Shown here: positions 1 through 11,720 of the stretch, one piece after another | Layout of the letters: every line of letters begins with the position of its first letter | How positions within the stretch are numbered: the first letter of the stretch is position 1 | Assembly (NCBI GenBank): GCA_026120035.1 | Contig: JALRME010000027.1 | Span: forward strand, 248,001 to 312,000 | Length of the DNA: 64,000 nt | Direction of reading: 5' to 3' | Source of the DNA: Coleophoma eucalyptorum | Lineage: Eukaryota > Ascomycota > Leotiomycetes > Helotiales > Dermateaceae | Translations under genes and position numbers: made by a program | The notes under the pieces: generated by a model | The model's input: only the letters and a program-made list of their open reading frames with translations | The model's database searches: none | What the model was told of the DNA's origin: nothing

Positions 1-822
1 AACAGGCACCTGTAAAGGCGGAGACAACTGCTCGGGTTCTACACTCCTTTTGACTTCAGAACTGCTGAGTGATGACTTTGAAATAGCACTTCGAGCTTTG
101 TACTGGTTCAAAAAATCCTGACTGTTTTCCTGCTCCCCATCATCTGAGAATTGTCCCACAGTTGGAATGCTTGGTTTTGAGCTGTCATCCGTAACTTTCT
201 CTGGAACAACTTGACTATACTCTTGGTCTTGAAGGCTGTCGAGGCTGCTTTGTTGACTTGATCGAGAATTTGCTTTTGAGCTGAGCTTTGAAGTGCTTTC
301 CTTGATCTCAGATCGGGTCATGGGTTGCAATAAGGATGTAGTCGATGCTAAGGCCGAAGTACCAAGTCCACTGGATGGCGCCGCCGAAATACGTGCTTTG
401 GGGTTAGGCAGTATACTCAAAAGATTGTTTTTCGCAGCAGTGATTGGAATGCCAAATGATACATTCAACTGAGGAAGTATCTGTGCCTGCATGGGAAGTT
501 GGGTTGAGATGTCATTTTGAGAGTGTACCTCTCCTTGCGATACGCTATCATCAGGACGTGCAAAATTGCTCATCTGAAATCCAAATTCTCGAGGCATGTT
601 TCTTAAAAAGTTTTGCAGCTGTCAAGCAACTCAGACGTGAAGCTTGTGGTCTTTGATTTGCTGAGGCTGCCAGTGGTTGAGTCCAGGATCATCAGGATCG
701 GCGGCACTCGTTTGAGAAGGATCATAAGGCTCGCATAGCACAGATTCAGAGACGGAGGGCATCAAACCCCCATTTGGGAAAGTCGGCCCATAGTCAGAAA
801 CGTTATTCTGGTTGTCAAGCAT
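1..822 (-). CDS. Ser-rich protein of unknown function, 5' part only
   Basis: Not recognised. An ATG at 822 opens a 62-codon exon (822..637) starting MLDNQNNVSDYG. It can be joined across a 63-nt intron (636..574, donor GTCTGA, acceptor TTTCAG) in phase 0 to a frame that stays open from 573 to the window edge (191 codons). The combined 253 residues are rich in Ser, Gln and Pro, look disordered, and contain several Ser-Gln pairs (VSQGE, HSQND, YSQVV, NSQDF). Such pairs are common in damage-response scaffolds, but that is only suggestive. The donor is weak, so translation could instead start at MPREFG (ATG at 597) or MSNFAR (573). The gene is divergent from FAB1 and shares about 540 bp of upstream DNA with it. 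The conserved part presumably lies outside the window. Confidence 0.5.
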
Positions 823-1363
823 ACAACTCGAAGCTCGTCTTCACCGCGATTGAATGCTTGACGCGTGTAGTTCGAAAATCGCGTAGTCACGTCCTCCGCC
901 TCCGGGTCAACCTCGGAGTAGGAAGAATGGAAGCTCCGGCAAGCTTCCGCAGCTCGGCAAGACGTGGCGCGGCCGACTGATTACGATTATGATGCACTTA
1001 AGCAGTCATAGATGTTTTGTTATGCATCCGGGAAGTCAAAAGCAAGAAACGCCTGCGGTTTTGTCAACATATCGAATACCTGGACTTACACACATTCAAA
1101 ATCACAAGTAGCCTATGAGCATGTTGCGCCCAGTCCTCTAAATTCTGGACCTAAAGAATGCAGAGGTTGGCACAGTTTCTCGCCATTTGCCCCGAAAGCC
1201 GCTGACCAGTTTTATAGAATCCGAGTACATATGCACTCTCATGGAGCACTGACATGATACTTGTGAAGAACCGTCTCGGCGGTTGAATTCTGCGGCGCCG
1301 AATATTCAACCTCCTTGGAACAGAGCCTACTCGTATTCCGTCACCGACAGACCTACAACCAAG
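823..1363. other. Divergent intergenic region
   Basis: 541 bp between the start of the unknown minus-strand gene and the FAB1 ATG. It should hold both promoters and 5' leaders. I see no clear TATA element. A frame upstream of the FAB1 ATG is open from 1283 but starts with TTG, so it is most likely leader sequence. Confidence 0.5.
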
Positions 1364-4300
1364 ATGTCTTCGAACGATTCCCCGAGGCAGTCCTTTGGCG
1401 CGTCGTCTTCAAACTACCTTCCACTTGGTCTACGATCTCGACGTGGATCTTTAGCTTCCATGTCAGGATCCGCGCCGGTCGATAAAGATCAGTTGTCGCA
1501 AGCCTTGGACAAGATACACAACGCCGCGTGCCATTCTGACAGCCTCACAACTTTCAACGAATTTGCATCACCGCCTCCATCCACGTCTCTAAGCGAAAGC
1601 AAAGGAATAACTGGCGATCTGGTTCAAAATGGGTTCAGTGGACTTTATAGTCGGTTCAAGGGCGCTGTAGGTGCAGGTAAAGACAAGCCTGGCACATCGT
1701 CCAGTAAAGGCGATAATGAAAGTGTTGACAGCATGTCGGTCAATAGTCAGAATATCGCAACTCCGACGCCCAAAATATCTGCTATTTCTCCTAAAGATGA
1801 TAGTACTTTGACTTCGTCACCTGTTCTAGTATCCGTTTCTTCCTCTCGATTACAGTCCCCGACAACTACTTCCTTTGCGTCCATACCACCTGAGGGTCAG
1901 ATTTCATCAGCAAACACCTCAACAAACACCTCCAAAACATCATTTGGAACGTCTGCAACGGCACCCAGGCCTACTACGACCAGACCCTCTATTGCGCCTC
2001 TCACTAAAGCTACTTCGTCGTCAGCAGTTGTGCCTACGGTAGCACCTGTAAATGTAAACGCTTTTAAGGATGGAGAAACCCATACGCCTATGGTCCAGTC
2101 AAACTCCATAGTTCGTGGGCAAGATTCTCAAAGTCGCCCAAATGCAGCAGGACAAACTGATTTCTGGATGGGACAAATTCGTCGCGGAATGTCCGACCGT
2201 GCCGGTTTGGATAATGGTGACACGTTAGATGGCGGAGCGCTTAGAAACGAGAACGCTTTCACAGTTGCATCTACTTCTAGGCGTGGGGCTGAAAGAGAAT
2301 CTCTTGGTAGTGTTGATGGCAGTGGTGATGTGCGTAGTAAAGCATCTAGTGGCCCAAAAAGTGCAACATCCGTACTATCTTCCCTCCAAGTTCCGGAATC
2401 TGGTCGTATGGGTTACTCCGAAGGTGTCAAACGGCCAGCTGCTATTCAACGGATTACACAGTCGCATTTACCAGGCTATCATCCATCACGAGCATCGTCG
2501 ACAGACCGTAGTACTGCTGAGACAAACCCTGTCAATACATCAGCTCACAACAATATCCACCATGGATCATTCTCTATTGATGAAGGCATGTATGGCGGAG
2601 GCGATAAGCGTATTCCTGGTACTACAGTCAACGAAGGCGCTCCAGCGGTTGTCAGTGCCCGGCTAGAGCAGATGCGGAAACAAGTTCTCAGCAAAGAATT
2701 CTGGATGGCCGATGAAATATGCAAAGAGTGTTTTCACTGCGGAGATTCATTTTCTGCATTTCGACGGAAACATCACTGCCGAACATGTGGGTGTATTTTT
2801 GACTCTAAATGTACGTCCATAATCTCCGGGCAACGTTTTGGCGTTCAAGGCTCTCTGCGAGTGTGCAAAACATGCTTGAATATCATCAACAAGCGTCACG
2901 ATAGCAGTGACTCTGACTCTGATGATGACTCTGCACTCCCAACGTTCTTTCAGTCTCAACAGGCCAAGTTTGATTCATCGACAGCGAACAAAGCCGAGTC
3001 TGTAGATACTGCCTCCTCGCAAGCAAACGAGCAGGACAAAGTAGGAGATAGTGATAAGTCAAGGCCACTTGCGACTCCTATGATGGCAATACCCGCTACT
3101 CGTAGGATTGGCGAGTCATCCAACAGAAGATCTGCAATTCTGGAGATCGATGCACCTCAGTTGAGTCGTCCAAGCTCAGCGAGGTCCTTGAAAGCTCTTT
3201 CAGCAGCAGGTAGACCACCTTCAGCAGGCCACAGAAGGCATCAGTCAAAGCACAACTTTCTTGGCCGTTTTAAGACAAATGTGGATTCGAGAGCGCCATT
3301 TCACCGTGGTATGACTGATGATCTGTCCAAGAAGTCCAGGCTTCCTGCATTTCATGATGATAATATTATTGACCCGGATTTGGCGCCGTATATGTCTGAT
3401 GAAGGATCAAGTGGCGATGAGCAAATGAGCTTATTTGCCACTATGAATAGCGGAGTCGGGAGTCCTGGGTTCGACAATGATAGGTCAGGCTTTGGCTCTC
3501 TGTTGAGTTCAAGTAAAAAGCATCGAAGGGGTGAGAAGAGTATAAGTGGGCTTAGTTTCACAAGCCGTGGTATCGACGAAGTAGCCGGTAGTTATTCTGG
3601 CCCTGGCTTCTCGCGTCCTTCTCGTCGACGAAATCTTAGTGTCGTGAGTAACAATCTACATCCAGGTCGCCCTTCCCCGCGCCAGAATAGACTCGGTGGA
3701 ACAGGTCCTATCTTCGGAAATCTTGCAGAACAACTCATTGTTCCAGACTTCCCAACCAATCCATCAACACCTGGCTTAGGTCCAGCCAGAATGACGCGAA
3801 GTGACTCAATGAGGGATGCAAAAGCACCCGCAATTGAACTCAATAATGCCAGCTTACACCACGTGCGAAGACTGTTAAAACAGCTACTGCAGGACGCAGG
3901 TATTCCAAACGTGTCATCTTGGGAGAAAGCGTTGATCCCAATCCTTCTCCAATGCACAGACGATGTGAACCCAGATGTACGTCGAGGGGACGATATTGAC
4001 ATTCGTCACTATGTTAAAGTGAAGAAAATACCAGGCGGCAGACCCGGTGATACTTCCTACGTGTCAGGTGTTGTGTTTACCAAAAATCTTGCCTTAAAGA
4101 GCATGCCAAGGTCCATCTCAAATCCAAGAATCGTTATTGTGTCCTTCCCGATTGAGTACCAGCGACACCAGCATCACTTCATGAGCCTGGAGCCAGTTAT
4201 AGCTCAAGAAAAGGAATTCTTGAGGAACATGGTCAACCGCATTGCATCCTTACGACCTCAATTACTGCTTGTGCAAAAGCACATATCTGGTCTCGCACTG

Positions 4301-7300
4301 CAATACTTGGCAGAGGCAAATATCGCTGTTGCCTACAATGTGAAACAATCCGTCATCGAGGCTGTTTCTCGATGTGCGCAGACAGAGATCATATCGTCCA
4401 TCGATATGGTAGCTCTTAAGCCAGTTCACATTGGCAAAAGTGCCGGATTCGATGTCAAAACCTATGTTCATAGTGACATACCAGGCAAGAAAAAGACTTA
4501 TATCTATCTTTCGGGCTGTCCCAAAGAACTTGGGTGCACCATTGCCCTCAGAGGTGCTAACCTAGCCATTTTGTCGAAGATGAAGCGTATTACAGAGTTC
4601 ATGGTCTATGTTGTCTACAATCTGAAACTAGAGACATGTCTGATGCGAGACGAATTCGTGCTCATCCCATCAGTTGCAGACAATAGTGGGAGTCTGTCGC
4701 CTTCAAAACAGCTACTTCCACAAACATCTCAATCTTTTGATGGGGAGTCAACTACTCCACCAGATGTTGTAGCTGCTGCAAGCGATAGATTACTTGCTGC
4801 AACAGAAACAAGTAATGTTTCCCAAACCTCGCAGGGAACGAATCAGGACCAGCAAGTGTCAGACATAGATCAACAACCGAATACTAGCACTACTGACGCA
4901 AGTAATTCTGATGCTGGAGCGCCTGTTGATGGAAGGAAATCTTCGGAATCCGTACATCCAGAGCTCCCAAAGTACGTTTCTGCCCATGAGTCGCATTCGC
5001 ATGCACACGGCACCCAAGAAGACCAAGTCCCAGAAGATGTTCCTATGCCGACATTTTATAGCGACATGGTGGCGAAACATCAGACGAAGATACTTTCAGC
5101 TTCACCATTTGTCAAATTCATGCAGCCATATCTCCTCATGAGATCTCGCGAGCAGGAACGCCGACTCGTATATCTCAAACGCTTGCGAGATCAAGACACA
5201 TTTGAGGAACAAAGCGAGAGTGAAAAGTCGAAGCCCCAAAAGTTCCAATTAATTAAACCCGAGATGGTTCACGAGACTGTGAAGGGAGCTCCAAAGCAGA
5301 TAATGGAAGTCCTGCATGCAGTCCATGATGCGGAATATGACAAAGCCTTGCACAATTATCAGACTCAAAAACGCCAATGGGAGAATTACATTCAGGGCAA
5401 TCTTAATTTGTTTGATCCTTACGCTCACCAGAACATTGTTGTCCTATATACCGTCGTCTGTACGGCAACGACTATTCCATGTGCGGGCCCAGAACTGCTG
5501 GCACTTGCATTTTATAATGAGCATGAAACTTCCACTCGAGATTTTGACCCTGATTGCACTCTTGGCCAGTATGTCGAAGATTTATGCCTCAGCGCAAATA
5601 CTATATGCACATCAAACGGGTGCGAGCGTAAGATGTCCGAACACCATAGAACATACGTTCATGGTGAAGCCCGTATAACCGTTTTTGTCGAGAAGTCCCC
5701 TTGCAAGTTGAAGGGCTTGCAAGACTCAATTCTCATGTGGAGCTACTGTAAGAAATGCAATAAAGAAACCCAGGTGATGCCGATGTCTGAGAGCACCTGG
5801 AAATACTCACTTGGCAAGTATCTTGAACTTTCGTTTTGGAGCAGTGAATTGCGCCTTAGGGCAGGAATTTGCCCACACGACCTTCATCGCGACCACTTGA
5901 GATACTTTGGCTTTCGAAATATCGCGATCCGAATCCATTATGATCCTATTGATTTGTTGGAAATCGTTGTTCCAAGAACGCGGATCACATGGAAGGTCGA
6001 CAATGACCTAAGGTTGAAGAATGACCTTTTCACAAAGACAGAAGAAAAATGGAATCGCTACATGACCTCTGTTAAGACAAGAATCAAGGGAATTAATATC
6101 GACAGTGTCGTTCCTGAAAAAGCAGAGGCGTGCAAAGCTGAGGTTGAAAGACTTACAAAACGAGCTCAAGAGGAACATACTTCAATTATGCGGAAGTTAC
6201 AGGAGAAATATATGGAGTCAAAGTACTACGAGATCATTCCGCTTAATCGTGCAGTAAGAGCGATGCAAGAGAAGGTCGCTGAGTGGGATGCAGCCTTTGC
6301 TGACTTTGACGCTAATTTCTTCCCATCTGAGAAAGATATTAGGAGATTGGCGGCTTTACAACTCAAAAAAATGTTCATGGATCGAGACGAATCTACAACG
6401 TCATTGGCATCAGCAGATACTACGGATCACGCTTCTGATGTGGAAGAGAAATCTCCTGTCGCCTCGGTGGAGCTAACTCGCCATGTATCTAATGTCTCTG
6501 CAGACGAGGCTCAAGTCTTATCATCAGTTGTGGAGGAAAATCCTTCGCCGACTGATCTTGACATTCAATCTGATCCTATAACTACAGAAAAGCCTGATCC
6601 AGTTCTAACAGAGAATGTCAGCACTGAAGCTAGTGAAACTACTCAGGCCCGGGACATCGACCGAGAAGGCATCGACCACTTGGATCTTGCCATGCCCAAG
6701 AAGCTCGAGGTTACTACTACACCAGCGCTCGCCACTCCTGCATCTACTGATAATTCTCGACCGGCGACACCTTCAGAGGAAGAAAGTAGGAGTGTATCTC
6801 CGCCGTACATCCCAGTTTCTCCAGTTGAGGCGACATTATCTGAGAAAGTTGAAAAGCTAAGAAAAGCACATCAGGCAGATCCATTGGACCTATCAGGATC
6901 TGAAGCTTCGGGAATTCCTCGACCTTCGGATCGAGGTACAGGACGACGAAGTGGTAATGCAACCTCACCACCGATGAATCGGACGCGGTCTCAGCCTGCA
7001 GGAACACTTCGCCGATTGCAACCATCAACGCACAAATCCTTCACAAAGCCTGGCGAGTCTAAAACTCTGGATGCCTTGGGTGCTCAAATTGATCCCCTCA
7101 AAAGCTCTATGGCTGAGCCTATAAAGCCCACGGATAAGAAATTAACGGAGAGGCTCGGACTGGGCTCATTGAAAAATCGCAAGGGTACACAATCACTCAT
7201 ACCCCGGTCTGTGACCGGCAAGCGTAAGGAATCAAAGGTTTCGACCCTGGCCAAGCATTTCGAGCAGCTCAGCCGAGAATTCGAAAAGGAACGATTACGA

Positions 7301-9252
7301 GACAGAAAACAGAGAGCAGCAAAGGTCACCCAGTCCCGAGGCTTTCCCAAGGCGTCATCGAAGCCCATTGTTGAAGTTTACAAAGATGTCAACGAAGCTG
7401 TTGAGGAACGTGGGCCTTCCGATGAAGAAATACAAGCTATTCAACCTTCACAGCCAGATGCCGAGCACAAGAGCACTGTAGGCGGTCTGGCAGAACTGAA
7501 TACAGATGTAACAGTCGGCGACGCTGCCCCCCATTCTCCGACTGACACTGCGGTGACAGCCGAAGAGAATACTACAGAAGCTGACCTCGATGAGCATCAT
7601 CAAAATGTGAGCCAGACTGGTTCCGATGACGAAGGTGAAGGCACTACAAGTGATGCCGACCATTCACTCCTTGATGGTCTACCACTGGATGAGGCAGCAG
7701 AGCTAGCCGAATCATTGGGTGTTGGGAAGCCAAGCTCTGATATGCCCCTTGAAATTCCTAAGCATGAGAAGTCCAGTCTCATGAAAATGCTGACTAATTT
7801 CTGGGCTGAACGGTCTGCGAGTGGTTGGGCACAACTGGAGTACCCCCTAAGCAATTCCGATCATGTCTTCGCTGACACCGATGTCATCGTAAGAGAAGAT
7901 GAACCCAGCTCATTGATCGCCCTTGCATTGAGTTCTGAAGACTACAAAGCAAAGCTAGAGCAGCTCCGTGGACAGCATGGTTCCCATGATCATAGAGATA
8001 GCGAGGCCGAGAATGGTGATACTATGTTTGATACATTTCAAGATAGTGCCGACCAAGCAGAAGTCGAAGGCTCTTTACTTCGAACAACCGGTACGCATTT
8101 AGCATATTACTATACCGATGGTCCCGCGAAACTGAAGTGCAAAATCTTCTATGCTGAGCAATTCGATGCTGTTCGTAAAAAGTGTGGAGTGGCTGACCGA
8201 GTTGTGGAATCATTGTCTCGCTGTCTGAAATGGGATTCAAAGGGAGGAAAGACCAAATCTGTTTTCCTCAAGACTCTGGATGACAGGCTTGTACTGAAAT
8301 CACTCTCCCCGATCGAGACCGCTGCATTCCTGAAGTTCGCACCGGCTTATTTCAGTATCATGGCTGAAGCCCTTTTCCATGACCTCCCAACAGTGATCGC
8401 AAAGATGCTGGGCTTTTTTCAGATTGTCATCAAGAATCCTGTCACGGGAACAGAAATTAATTGGGATGTCCTCGTCATGGAGAACTTGTTCTATGACCGA
8501 TCTCCATCTCGCATATTTGATCTGAAAGGTTCAATGCGTAACCGGAAAATTCAGTCAACTGGAGAACAGAACGAGGTTCTCCTGGATGAAAATATGGTTG
8601 AATTCATCTATGAGTCACCTTTATTTACCCGCGAGGTACGTTGGCGTGAGACCTAATTGAAGAGCATAAGCTAACTTCCTCTAGCATTCTAAAAAGCTTC
8701 TCCGAGCAGCAATCTTTAATGATACCCTTTTCTTGCAGAGGAATGATGTCATGGATTACTCGTTGATGGTGGCCGTGGATGAGGTATTTTCTTCGACTGA
8801 TATATATGATGCAACCCCCCACTGACTTCTTACAGGCACGCAAAGAACTCGTTGTAGGCATCATCGATGTCGTCCGAACATACACTTGGGTAAGTTAGGG
8901 CTTGGTCCTACAAAGTATTTCGCTAACATTCCGAAGGACAAGAAGCTGGAGTCCTGGATCAAGGATCGTGGCTTTGCTGGAGGTGGTCGGAACCGGCCAA
9001 CAGTTACATCGCCTAAGGTATACAGTGACTGTGATCGAATCAACGCTTAAATCTAACGCTGGATAGGAATACAAAAGTCGTTTCCGAGAAGCCATGAACA
9101 GATATATCTTACAAGGTAAGCTCAAGCTACACGGCGGCAAGTTTAGGTACTAATATTCTCCAGCCCCCACTAGTTGGCACCAGTGGCAACCAGTTGACTT
9201 ACGGTCTCAAAAAGAGATCAAGTATGATGGTGATAAGACAGATGTGGAGTAA
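1364..9252 (+). CDS. FAB1: 1-phosphatidylinositol-3-phosphate 5-kinase (Fab1/PIKfyve)
   Basis: Phosphorylates PtdIns3P to PtdIns(3,5)P2 on endosome/vacuole membranes, controlling vacuole size and sorting. Exons 1364..8635, 8685..8783, 8836..8889, 8937..9017, 9067..9115 and 9164..9252 give 2547 residues; all five introns sit in the last 620 bp. Visible domains: a disordered Ser-rich N-terminus; a FYVE zinc finger at about 446-506 with paired cysteines and the RRKHHCRTCG core; a TCP1/CCT-like chaperonin domain at about 910-1095; a Cys/His-rich region around 1360-1530; a long acidic linker; and a C-terminal PIP-kinase domain at about 2245-2530 with the lysine in LVLKSLS, the IFDLKGS motif and the MDYSLMVAVDE motif. 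This order is diagnostic. The start is the first ATG (MSSNDSPRQ); the frame extends upstream without an ATG. Confidence 0.97.
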
Positions 9253-10093
9253 AGTACTTCAGATATGTGTGATGACTCTATGAAAAGGTAGCATTACTGG
9301 GCGTTACATAGCATTATAGTAGAGGAGTTCGATTGTCAGCAGCATACTGGATGCAAAAATGAAGAAATCCTGTTTTTCAAGCCCCTAACTGATATGGTAC
9401 AGGGCATAGATCTAAAATCTATCCTAGAATGTCTGATACAGAACCCCTATGTCCCAGCCCAGGGCCCCTTAATCCAAGAATACCAACATCTCAATGCTGC
9501 CTCACAAGGATACTATCTATTTTCCTTTGACGCTCTCTAACCCTTTCTTGCTGGCATGCGTCATATTCCTTTACTGCCAATGATCTGTGATCCTGACCTC
9601 CTCTATCACTGAGAAATTGGCTTATGCGATTTCTTGACTCGTCGTTTTGTGAGGCGGCCCGGGATGGTGCTGAACGGTGCTGAGATGATTCCTGGGCGAT
9701 TGAAGATAGACTTAATCGTATTAGCTGAAGTTCGGGATCTTTCCCTAGGATCTGGAGGAAGAGGAGCATAATACGTACGTCCTGGATGACGAGTGGGAGG
9801 TTTGAGACGTTCTGGCCGGCATAATTGCAGGTAGCTTAGAAAGTTCTTGGTTACAAGTATTTCGACTATGATAGATTGTCTCCCGAGTACTTGAAGCTGC
9901 TCACTGAATCTTAAACTCAATGTTTTATTTTGAATGACTTTGAACAAAATTAAAAGTATTGAGACCATCCCAGTATTAATACTCGTGAACGAGCACTCGA
10001 CAAGCTCCTGGAACGCTTTCTTGGTTTGCACCATCGCCCTTTCTCTTTTCTCTCATTGATATCAAAATCAAGGAAATATGATTTCCGAAGGAC

Positions 10094-10409
10094 GGGCAAC
10101 GGGGCAACTCCTAATATAATTACAATACTTCAAATTTCCCCAGGGCGACAAGCGGTCTACTGTTGATGCATTTTCTCGTGGGCGACCCTCGAAGCGAGTC
10201 AATCCCATGGCTGCGGATTACGACTTGGGCGACGAAAATTGATGGAAAGGGCAACAGCGTGATTCAGTATGTCCTCTGAAGGGCGCTCCTAAATTCATTT
10301 TGTGTCTGGTTTGTGGCGTGCATGGGATTATTTGGCTTTTGACAGATGTCTCAGTACAGGGCGATGGCGATATCGGTAGGGCGACAGAGGGCAACAGAGG
10401 AAGTCGCCC
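10094..10409. repeat. Cluster of GGGC(G/A)AC heptamers
   Basis: GGGCGAC occurs on the plus strand at 10143, 10180, 10227 and 10379, and inverted (GTCGCCC) at 10403. GGGCAAC occurs at 10094, 10102, 10249 and 10389. Nine copies of a 7-mer family in about 320 bp is far above chance. The flanks also carry CCATCGCCC at 10031 and its complement GGGCGATGG at 10359. The spacing is irregular, so this is a dispersed motif cluster rather than a tandem array. Confidence 0.75.
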
Positions 10410-10420
10410 TCAGCCATCGC
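10361..10420. repeat. Nested perfect inverted repeat (hairpin)
   Basis: The outer arms are GCGATGGC (10361..10368) and GCCATCGC (10413..10420). The inner arms are GGGCGAC (10379..10385) and GTCGCCC (10403..10409). The loop holds another GGGCAAC. It could be the end of a decayed mobile element or a cruciform-forming site; no gene lies within 1 kb. Confidence 0.7.
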
Positions 10421-11223
10421 TCGTGTAGCGCAACTCATGTGCCCGCACATCTGTCCTTATCGTATCGTCCTCTTCACCATCGAGGTTATGTGAAGAGACG
10501 GTATACTTCTCCCTCTTGATCATCAAATACATTGGAGGAGCCTTGTGCTGTCAGCTTTCTGTTCGAGAAATCACAGCGCTAGGAAGTGCCGAGACTATTT
10601 TGCCAACAGAATTCTATTGGCTATAAACAACACTATATTTGACTCAATTATTACAGTTATCAAGTCCGCCATTTAACTTAAGGGACCGAATGCCTGAGAA
10701 CAATAGGTGCCTGCCTTGTTATCTTAAAGAGTTCCAGTAACTAGACCCTTATAGAGGCAGTGGTTGATTGAGTTGGACACTTACTAGGACAGAGTTGCTG
10801 AAACTGGCAATAATTCAAGTAGTTCTTATAGTTGAGTATCTACCAAGGGAAACCGTTGCGTCTATGACGCAGAATTCACCTGGTCCCTTTATTGGCCTGG
10901 TAGCAATCTGGCACATCAATGCATTTCTGGTCTTAGGATTGGGTAATTGCAGCTAGGTGATATTCCCACCCGACAGCACTCCCCCACTCTCACTCACTTA
11001 CTGGTGTTCACTGAGCTTACAGGAAGCGGGTTCGTGTTCTGGACCACAACACTGCGAACGATTGGTTCCGGATCCCTTTTCGTAGATGTTACCTATGATC
11101 TTCACTTGTGCTTACAACACCCTGGTTTATCCCCCCAACCATACAGCCAATTCGGCCAAGCACTGTAACTGAATCCGTCCACGACGGCAAACACGCACTC
11201 CGTTTGGACCATTTTCTTCTCTC

Positions 11224-11253
11224 CGATGAAGATGGCGATGAAGATGGCGATGA
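11224..11253. repeat. 12-bp minisatellite, 2.5 copies
   Basis: The unit CGATGAAGATGG is repeated exactly twice and then partially (CGATGA). It lies in noncoding sequence upstream of the transcription-factor-like gene. Confidence 0.8.
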
Positions 11254-11720
11254 GTCATCAAGCTAACTGAAATGTAAGCAGTGCATTGCTGGCGAGCAAG
11301 AGAGGCCGAGCAAAAAGAGGGCGAGATAGGTAGGGGAGACGGGTGCCGAGACTATCCCTGCCACTCTCGTATTCGCGCTCTAATTCAATATCACTACCAC
11401 ATGGTAGCACTTTTCCGAATACACCATCCCCGGCCTACCTTATCTAATGCAGTGCGGTGGATGAGGCCGACTGCGGCTACTTCCATTGCTACCACCCCTT
11501 ATCTGTCCAGACAAGAGCAGACAAATGTGCCGGATATGCCTGTGGTTCAAGTTCATGTTCAAGATCAATCCAGCCCGGTTTGCAGTGACAGAGCCGAGCC
11601 GCTCCCTCACTTTGGCTAGTACTGGTCTGAGAGTCTTCCACCAGACCTAATCGTTGTCGGCCACCCACTGTGACTATCAACGAGCTACCGATCATCCTGA
11701 ACTCAAACAGGGGTGCTCCA

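Larger units (their letters stand above)
9253..11720. other. Gene-poor stretch with repeats
   Basis: About 2.5 kb without a convincing gene. The only sizeable frame is minus-strand 9606..10034 (142 codons), overlapped by another minus frame (9491..9769) with a charged C-terminus; neither is recognised. From 10031 to 10420 the GGGCGAC/GGGCAAC heptamer recurs and a nested hairpin is present. At 11224 there is a short 12-bp tandem repeat. The ORFs between 10768 and 11695 look random in composition. A decayed mobile element is possible but no transposase motif is visible. Confidence 0.5.

Noticed and set aside
9491..10034. Overlapping minus-strand ORFs (92 and 142 codons) downstream of FAB1
   Set aside because: No family recognised. 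Joining them by an 83-nt intron (from a GTATTA donor) gives only an 82-residue protein of unclear merit. Not strong enough to list as a gene.
10768..11695. Several 60-110-codon ORFs
   Set aside because: Short, not conserved in composition, and located in a repeat-rich gene-poor area.
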